Below are positions 1-5,800 of a stretch of 11,091 bases of DNA, one piece after another; the first letter of the stretch is position 1, and every line of letters starts with the position of its first letter. The position numbers and the translations under genes are program-made. Below the pieces are notes generated by a model. It did no database searches. It was not told where the DNA came from and saw only the letters and a list, made by a program, of their open reading frames with translations. The stretch is from assembly GCA_026770585.1 (NCBI GenBank), contig MU646355.1, forward strand, positions 960,177-971,267, given 5' to 3'. The DNA is from Baffinella frigidus. Lineage: Eukaryota > Cryptophyceae > Cryptomonadales > Baffinellaceae.

Positions 1-66
1 AACGCTGAACGCTGATCGCTAAACGCTGAACGCTAAACGCTAAACGCTGAACGCTGAACGCTAAAC
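1..66. repeat. 7-nt minisatellite AACGCTR at the left edge
   Basis: About nine tandem units of AACGCTG or AACGCTA, with one ATCGCTA variant, run from the window edge to about 66. The unit differs from the plant-type telomere complement AACCCTA at one base (C to G), so it may be a diverged interstitial telomere-like array. It probably continues outside the window. Confidence 0.85.
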
Positions 67-73
67 TCAACTC

Positions 74-196
74 CGGAAACGGTTAAGAATATTTCTTTTC
101 TTGCAACGAAAATTACTCTACAGATGCTTTGCTGTTACAAGTACGAAATTGTGTAGTGAATTTCGTTGCCAGAAAGTAATTTATTAATCGTTTCCG
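74..196. mobile_element. Fold-back element D1 (MITE-like)
   Basis: The ends CGGAAACG (74-81) and CGTTTCCG (189-196) are exact inverted repeats. The arms continue imperfectly for about 43 nt, meeting in GCAACGAAAATTACT on the left and its near-complement on the right. The middle (TACAGATGCTT ... GAAATTGTGT) resembles the middle of the element at 632-773, so both belong to one family. It has no coding capacity. Boundaries are taken from the inverted repeats; no target duplication is clear. Confidence 0.7.
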
Positions 197-204
197 CAGC
201 TGAA

Positions 205-343
205 AACCATGCCACGCCAGAGTGCATGAGGGGGCAAATCAGTCAAAAACCGCGTCAGGAAGCGGTTTTTGACTTTTGAAAACCACTGCCCTAAGGAGGA
301 ATTGACTTTTGACGACCCCTTCCAGGGCTCTGGCGTGGTGGCT
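205..343. repeat. Nested inverted repeat / hairpin
   Basis: AGTCAAAAACCGC (241-253) and GCGGTTTTTGACT (262-274) form a perfect 13-bp stem with an 8-nt loop. Outside it, CCACGCCAGAG (212-222) pairs exactly with CTCTGGCGTGG (328-338). The two nested stems suggest a decayed fold-back element. It looks like a bacterial terminator, but the context is eukaryotic and no gene ends here. Confidence 0.6.
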
Positions 344-510
344 GTGCAGGGATTGGTGAAAAGAGGGATGGATGGTCCGAGGGGGCTGGGATCCGAGGGA
401 TGCGTCAGGGTCTGGCCTGACCTAGCACCCAGAGGAGACGTATACAACGTGTGTGTAGACATATAATAGCGCCTGGAGAAGATGAACGCTTGCTACCCTG
501 GGGGAAGGTT

Positions 511-574
511 CCAGCGCTCTCCCAAAGTTGACAGGGTTGTACCGCGCACCGAGGACGTTAACTTAAGAATAGTC
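511..574 (-). repeat. Partial family E element
   Basis: Read on the minus strand this resembles the core of family E: GACTATTCTTAAGTTAAC, then GCGGTACAA, then GTCAACTTTGG and an AGAGCGC stretch. The same order occurs in the plus-oriented copies at 3155-3290 and 3420-3558. The terminal TAGCTC ends are missing, so it is a fragment. Confidence 0.5.
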
Positions 575-631
575 TGCGAACCTGCCGTGGCGGTCAAGGA
601 CGGCTAGGCTCGCTGGAGCCCGAGTGGCAGA

Positions 632-773
632 TTTATCCGGGGAAACCTATTTTTCTTTAGTTTGATGGCAAGGAAAATTACTACATAAATGCTTTAACAT
701 TACTAATAAGAACGAATTGTGTGGTAATTTTCCTTGCCGCCAAACTAAAGAAAAATAGGGTTCCCCGGATAAA
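632..773. mobile_element. Fold-back element D2 (MITE-like)
   Basis: The left arm starts TTTATCCGGGG (632-642) and the right arm ends CCCCGGATAAA (763-773). The arms pair for about 48 nt with few mismatches, including TTTTTCTTTAGTTTG and GGCAAGGAAAATTAC, around a loop of about 45 nt. The loop and inner arms match D1 (74-196), so the two are copies of one family. There is no open reading frame of note. Confidence 0.8.
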
Positions 774-900
774 GATGGCTGTGCGATTCGCAACTGCCCA
801 TCAACCTGAAACCATGCACCCTTACACCTGAACCCTGCACCCTCAAGCAGCGGGTTGATCATTTTAGGCTGGCGGGGTTGTACAAGGGGGTAGGTAGTCT

Positions 901-1037
901 TAGCTCTGTCTCAGTCTATTCGGGCCCACCAATTTGGTGAGCCCGGGCTCTTTCCAGCTCCAAGGTTGACGCATTTACAGCGCAAACCCAGCATGTCAAA
1001 TTGAGAATAGTCGGTCAAACTGAATGAGGCATCGCTA
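901..1037 (-). mobile_element. Family E inverted-repeat element, copy E1
   Basis: It begins TAGCTCTGTCTCAGTC (901) and ends with a degenerate inverse, ATGAGGCATCGCTA (to 1037). Read on the minus strand it follows the other copies closely: GACTATTCTCAATTTGACATG, then GTCAACCTTGGAGCTGGAAA, then GAGCCCGGGCTCACC and AATTGGTGGGCCCGAATAG. It is about 137 bp and non-coding, so it reads as a non-autonomous transposon-like repeat. Confidence 0.75.
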
Positions 1038-1063
1038 GTGAACTTGGACGGCATCGATGATTA

Positions 1064-1093
1064 CTAGATCTGCCTCACTCGGGTTGATTGTGA
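1064..1093 (+). repeat. Left-end fragment of family E
   Basis: CTAGATCTGCCTCACTCGGG followed by TTGATTG matches the left terminus of family E (TAGCTCTGCCTCAGTCGGGTTGGC). The remainder of the element is not convincing, although a GTTGACATG core motif appears at about 1293-1302. Confidence 0.4.
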
Positions 1094-1448
1094 GAGCTGA
1101 CCACGTCCATGCAGAGATAGGATTTGTTATTGGGAGGATTTGTTCGAGAGGTAAGGTTAAAACGGTGTGCTGTGGTCAAAGTTATTATCCCGTCATAACC
1201 AAGGAAGGTGGTGAGGTGAACCACATAGCTTCGCAGGGAACCACCCTGGAGGGGACTTGCGGCCAATCCCGAATAACCCTTTATCGCAAAAGTTGACATG
1301 ATTTATACCACTAAAATACATATTAGACCTTTTTGTACCAGATCCATTCATCACGGGGCAGCCGCATTGTGGCGCCATCTCCAAGGGGAGTTGACTTAAG
1401 AATGCTCAAAATACCATAATGTTCCGTCCAGGGTGGGGTGGCACGCAC

Positions 1449-1904
1449 CACATTGTCCACAAAGTTGTTGGAGTCCATCAGCGCCAGGTCGCGGAGGAGC
1501 AGCTGGATCTGATTGTCGTCCCAGCCCTCCTTCGGGAGCCGCCGTTGCGAGAGGAGCGTCGTCACCAGCCCTTCTCGCTTCCGCCGCGCGTCTGTTGCCT
1601 AGGCACCGTTGGATCAAGGTCAGGTTCAGAGGTTCGATGAAGTGCCTGTCTGTTCCAGAGGACAAAGATATTTTTCAAGGTAGAACCGCACCGATGCACA
1701 CGCGAATACGTTCCCAGCACACAGGCGAAGCGCGCCGGCGTGCCGGCATCGGGTGGCGCTGTTCTTGGGATTCTGATAGGCAGATCGCTCCGTCGGAGGA
1801 GGAAAGATTCGGGCGGATCTGGGAGGGGGGGTCCGCACTCGCACCTGTTTGATATAGCGCGCCGACACCAACCCCTCCGCTAGCGCCATGTTCTTCTCGT
1901 TCAT
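1449..1904 (-). CDS. SEPSECS: SEPSECS, 5' part (first two coding exons)
   Basis: O-phosphoseryl-tRNA(Sec) selenium transferase is a PLP enzyme that turns phosphoseryl-tRNA(Sec) into selenocysteinyl-tRNA using selenophosphate. Exon 1 (1904-1845) encodes MNEKNMALAEGLVSARYIKQ. Exon 2 (1598-1449) adds 50 residues, including ARRKREGLVTTLL, RLPKEGWDD and LALMDSNNFVDNV. The pattern follows the human N terminus (LVSPAYVRQ, EARRS, CPENGWDE, LAIMDSNNF) without gaps across the junction. The intron is 1844-1599, phase 0, with donor CAG|GTGCGA and acceptor CCTAG|GCA. Exon 2 ends NNV-type GTG|GTGCGT, where a donor is expected. The start is supported by homology and by AAG before ATG. Only about 70 residues of an enzyme of roughly 500 are present. 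The PLP lysine and tRNA-binding parts lie outside, or the gene is a fragment. Confidence 0.82.
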
Positions 1905-2704
1905 CTTTGCCCCTCTCTATTTCGCTCGAGTGCCTGTCCTCCTATCTCCGTGAACCTCCCAGGTCCGAGAGAATTCCGCGACGAGTGGATGATCGGAGAT
2001 CTCCGATCCGATGTGCTGCAGAACGCACACGGGGCAGTCGGGCGATGGTCCCCCCCCCCACGGCCGAGACTCCACGGGCCCCCAGGTCGCGGATTCGCCA
2101 GAGATGGAGGACTCCCAGGCCCCAGGACACGCGATTCCCTGCTTGTTTGTGTCTTGGTCGAACATTTGGTGTCAAAGTTGACATGCTGACATTCAAGATT
2201 TGGCGTTAAGTTGACATGTCAACTTAACATTGCCATTCGACCACGGTTGACTAAAGCCAACTTTTACCCGGTGAAAAGAGGGGTAGACTGAGGTGTCCAC
2301 CTTCATCGACAGGCCGAGCGATCCAGGTGTGCTCCGGCGCGGGGCGTGCGAACCACACCGAAAGACGAGTGGAGTTGATTGCAGGTGGATGCGTTGTGCG
2401 GACAGGCGCGGATCCGCGGTGGGAGCTCCTCTGCGGCACGCAACATCTGTGCTCGGGAGCTGTTTTTTGACGGGAAATCCGCGGGTCTTGTGGCGGAATG
2501 GCGCCAGAGCTGCAGGCGGCGTGGGGGAGGAGGAGTGGTGGAGTGGTACGGCCGGTGTTTTAGTGAGGTAGTGTGCGGGGGTAGCGTTCGTCTTCGGGGA
2601 TTCCCGGGCGCGGTGACAGGCTGTCAGCAGCTCTTTACAGGGAACTTTGAAGCGGGAGCGCTAATGCTTTTCTCCGTGGATCCAGGTCCGGAGCCAGGTG
2701 CAAG
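1905..2704. promoter_or_regulatory. Divergent intergenic region between SEPSECS and the PSMA2-like gene
   Basis: These 800 bp separate two start codons facing away from each other, so both promoters and 5' UTRs should lie here. I see no TATA box I would trust. The visible structure is a perfect 24-bp palindrome at 2205-2228 and several GTTGAC motifs between about 2175 and 2255. The open frames here show no recognisable protein. A CCAG just before 2695 could be a 5' UTR acceptor, because the start codon is preceded by CCAGGTGCAAG, but this is speculative. Confidence 0.5.
2205..2228. repeat. Perfect 24-bp palindrome in the divergent promoter region
   Basis: GTTAAGTTGACA is followed directly by its exact reverse complement, with no spacer. 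The core GTTGACATG/CATGTCAAC is the same motif found in family E elements (3457-3466) and singly at 2175-2184 and 1293-1302. It could be a binding site for a dimeric factor or a relic of a fold-back element; the sequence alone does not decide. Confidence 0.75.
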
Positions 2705-2857
2705 ATGGGAGACTCGGAGTATAGCTTCTCCCTCACGACCTTCTCGCCCTCTGGCAAGCTGGTGCAGATTGAGTATGCTCTCAACGCTGTCGCGGCGGGG
2801 AGCACGTCGCTGGGGATCAAGGCGACCAACGGGGTTGTGATCGCCACTGAGAAGAAG
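2705..2857 (+). CDS. PSMA2: PSMA2-like exon 1 (residues 1-51)
   Basis: The exon runs from ATG to the AAG of EKK, with donor AAG|GTGTGT. It carries the alpha-type signature helix and first strands ([20 protein letters not shown]). I see no partial copy of this exon elsewhere in the window, unlike exons 2 and 4-8. Confidence 0.95.
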
Positions 2858-5800
2858 GTGTGTTTTCTGCAGACACCCTGCTGCCCAGGGAGTGCATCGG
2901 CGCTGGGCGCCCGGACTAAGCCTGACTCCTCCCGGTGCGGATACCAGCATCATTCCACTCGGAACAGCGTGGCTGACGCTCGCGAGCCACTCAGCACCAT
3001 TGAGGATCCATAGATCGCGAGCCCCCACTCTGTGGTTCAGAGAAGACGCCAGCCTCGAACCCGGCGCTCTCACGGGTCGCGAGATGCTCATGCGGCGGAA
3101 ATCCCTCATGACTAACCTTCGACACATCCCCTCACGGCCTTGTTTCGCACGTTGTAGCTCTGCCTCAGTCGGGTTGGCTGACTATTCTTATGCTGGCACG
3201 TGTGTGTGCGGTACAAATTCTTTAACTTTGGAGCGGGAAAGGGCCTGGTCTCGCCAAATTGGTTAGACTAAATAGACTGAGGCGGAGCTAGACGTTGGAA
3301 CGAGAGCCCGGAGCGTGTCTCGGGGCGGGGGGGGTACCCCTCACCCCCCAACTCTCGATACTTGGGTGACAGTTTTCCACTCGCGATTCCCGCATCCGCC
3401 AAACAGTTCCCTATTTCCAGGCCGTATGCCTCACTTGGGTTGGCCGACTATTCTCGAGTTGACATGCAGGGTGTGCGGTACAAATCCGTCAACTTTTCCG
3501 CTCCAAAGAGCCCGGGCGCACCATATTGGTGCAGCCCAAATAGACCGACACAGAGCCAGAGCCCTGACGCGCCCCCTCCCCCGTGTGACGTCTGATGAAC
3601 GAGTCTGTTGTATCTCGGATATCGACACGTGAGAGAGTGTGTGTCGCGTGTATGCGAGAGAGTAGGTGGAGTGTGCGCGTGAGAGTCCCGCGCGAACGCA
3701 CAAACAAACATTACCTCAAGGAGTGCCACGTCAGTCACACACCAACAAACATCGTCAGTCACGCACAAACAACGTGGTGTGTGTTTGTGTGTGACTAACG
3801 CGGCGCTCCTTCAGGTGACCTCGGCGCTGGTGGACGAGACGGTAGTGAAGAAGATCGCGGAGATCGACAAGCACATCGGGATGGTCTACTCGGGCATGGG
3901 CCCGGACTCGCGCGTCCTGGTAACCACTCAACACCACCGCACGACTTAACACAATATCGCTCAGGAGTATCACATCGCCCATACCGCAGCTGCACGGGCA
4001 TGGGGTTGGACTCGCGCGGCATGGCAACCTCACCACTTGACCGATTGAAGAAGGGCGCCAATCGGAGCACAAGAATTTGCCTTGTTGGGGACTTGAATGC
4101 ATCATTTGGGGGGAGAAACGGCCAAGGTTGGCACCGAACACACCTCGCTGTTCGGGGATGGGGCCGGGTTCGCGCTGGCTGGCGGGGGCGACACCCCTGT
4201 TACACCGGTGGGTTCGTTTCTAATTTCTTGCGCTTTCGCCAGCTCAAGAACACCCTCTCTCCCACCGCTCCATGCACGAACCGGAGCTCGGATGGGGATT
4301 TAGGGGTTAGGGGGGTTGGGGTGTAGTGGACCCGAAACTCCTAAACCATGTCCTTCCTACCCAGGTGGGGAAGGCGCGCAAGATCGCGCAGAAGTACATG
4401 CTCACCTACGGCGAGCCGATCCCCACCCAGCAGCTGGTAACCCCGAACCCCTAACCCCTGCCCTAATTCTAAATCCTAAACCCGATCCCGACCCAGTGGT
4501 TGGTGCGCGACAATATACCTGAACCCCGAAACCCGAAGCCTCTAGACCAACCCCCAACCCCCAACCCCAACCCCCAAACCCTCCGCCCCAACCCAGGTGC
4601 GCGAGCTCGCATCGGTGATGCAGGAGTCGAATTCCGCGCCCCCAAACCCGAAACCCTGAACGCCACACCCTGCCAGGTACGCGAGATCGTATCGGCGATG
4701 CAGGAGTTCCTTCAACCCGAAACCCGAAACCCTGAAGCAGCGTGGGGGCCCCAACCCCTCAACCCTCTACCCTCCTACCCCAGGTGCGCGAGCTCGCTTC
4801 AGCGATGCAGGAGCTCGCGCAATCCTCCCGCAACCCGCAACCTAAACTTCACATTCCAACGCAGGTGCGCGAGCTGGCGTCGGTGATGCAGGAGTTCACG
4901 CAATCGGGCGGCGTGCGGCCGTTCGGGGTCTCGCTCCTCGTCATCGGCTCGGACGACAAGGGCCCCATGCTCTACCAGGTGCCTCACACGTTCACAGAAA
5001 TGTTCCCCGAGTGACCACCGAGCTTGAAGAATGCAGTTAGGGCGGTGTGCCCCCCCCGAACTTCTAGCTCTGCCTCAGTCGGGTTGGCTGGTCGTTTTGA
5101 CACCGAGAGTTGACGAATTTGCCACACACCAGGAAAATCAACTTCCGGTCTCCTGATTTTGAGGAGACCAGATCAACTCTGGCAGAACTAGAAGAAGACT
5201 GCAGGTAGGGCGGCGTGTCCCTTTTGGCGCTGTGGAATTGGATTTCCCCCGTGGGGGGGGGGCACTTGCACTCTGCCCCAGGCGTGTCAAAACGCAACCA
5301 TCCCATGGATAGCGGCTGGCTATTTCCCCACCGCTCCGCGGAAATGTGGAGAGGTTCACTTGGGGATGGAATCGCTGGTCGGACAGTTTGCTCTGCAGTA
5401 AATCACTCCAGGTCCTGCTCAGACTGGGCTTCTTGTGGGGGGGCGTCTGAGCAGAATGTACATACACGGCGGACGAGGTGGGTGTTGCGAAGGGTCTCTC
5501 TCGTGTGTAGCGACCCGTTACGGTATCTCAAGGGTTTGGCAGAGCGGGTGGTGGGGGGACGGGGTGGGGCAGGCGGTCGGGAGGCGGGGCGGGGGGCGGG
5601 AGGAGGGGGGGGGGCGCTACGTCTTGGCGTTGACCGTGCTCTCGAACGGCTGGTGGATCCGTCAGGGTCGCACTGCCCGTGTTGGGTGCTCAGACATATC
5701 TCGAATGTTCAGTTGGGTATGCAGGCGTATCTCGAACTGCAGGAGCCTGACCGCTGAACCCGGCACCCTCAGGTGGACCCCTCGGGGTCGTACTGGCCGT

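Larger units (their letters stand above)
1..1448. other. Region without a recognised exon, left of SEPSECS exon 2
   Basis: If the minus-strand SEPSECS gene is intact, this stretch is the start of its second intron, which would then exceed 1.4 kb. I looked on the minus strand for the next expected block (a VGEREGR-like motif and the following conserved segment) and did not find it. The stretch holds the AACGCTR minisatellite, fold-back elements D1 and D2, a nested hairpin and family E copies. Between them (about 344-510, 774-900 and 1094-1448) I see nothing I can name. Confidence 0.6.
2858..3814 (+). other. PSMA2-like intron 1 (957 nt)
   Basis: It contains two family E elements in the same orientation (3155-3290 and 3420-3558). 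A GT/CA-rich stretch (about 3625-3798) folds back on itself at the 3' splice site. Positions 2858-3154 hold nothing I recognise; short open frames there have no family resemblance. Confidence 0.85.
4437..4864 (+). other. PSMA2-like intron 3 (428 nt) made of telomere-like repeats and exon 4 copies
   Basis: It is dominated by degenerate AACCCCTA, AACCCCCA and AACCCGAA repeats, broken by three partial copies of the start of exon 4 at 4597, 4677 and 4784. Each copy is preceded by a pyrimidine-rich CCAG. On the minus strand the repeats are G-runs that could form quadruplexes. Confidence 0.85.
4979..5772 (+). other. PSMA2-like intron 4 (794 nt)
   Basis: It contains a family E-like element (5061-5194), a perfect 10-bp inverted repeat (CTGCTCAGAC 5415-5424 with GTCTGAGCAG 5445-5454), a G-rich tract (about 5553-5615) and two pieces of exon 5, one inverted and one direct. 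The rest of 5220-5550 is unassigned. CAGGTG is present at both splice sites. Confidence 0.85.

Noticed and set aside
1-66. Chromosome end (telomere) at the left edge
   Set aside because: The unit AACGCTR is not a standard telomere repeat, and genes extend towards it. An interstitial minisatellite is more likely.
241-274. Rho-independent terminator
   Set aside because: The stem is followed by only a short T run, and the DNA is eukaryotic with no gene ending there.
1907-2209. Open frames on both strands in the divergent region
   Set aside because: They show no recognisable domain or homology, and they overlap the presumed promoters and 5' UTRs.
2624-3127. Long minus-strand open frame (167 codons) opposite exon 1
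   Set aside because: It overlaps the proteasome exon in antisense, has no family resemblance, and is expected in GC-rich DNA.
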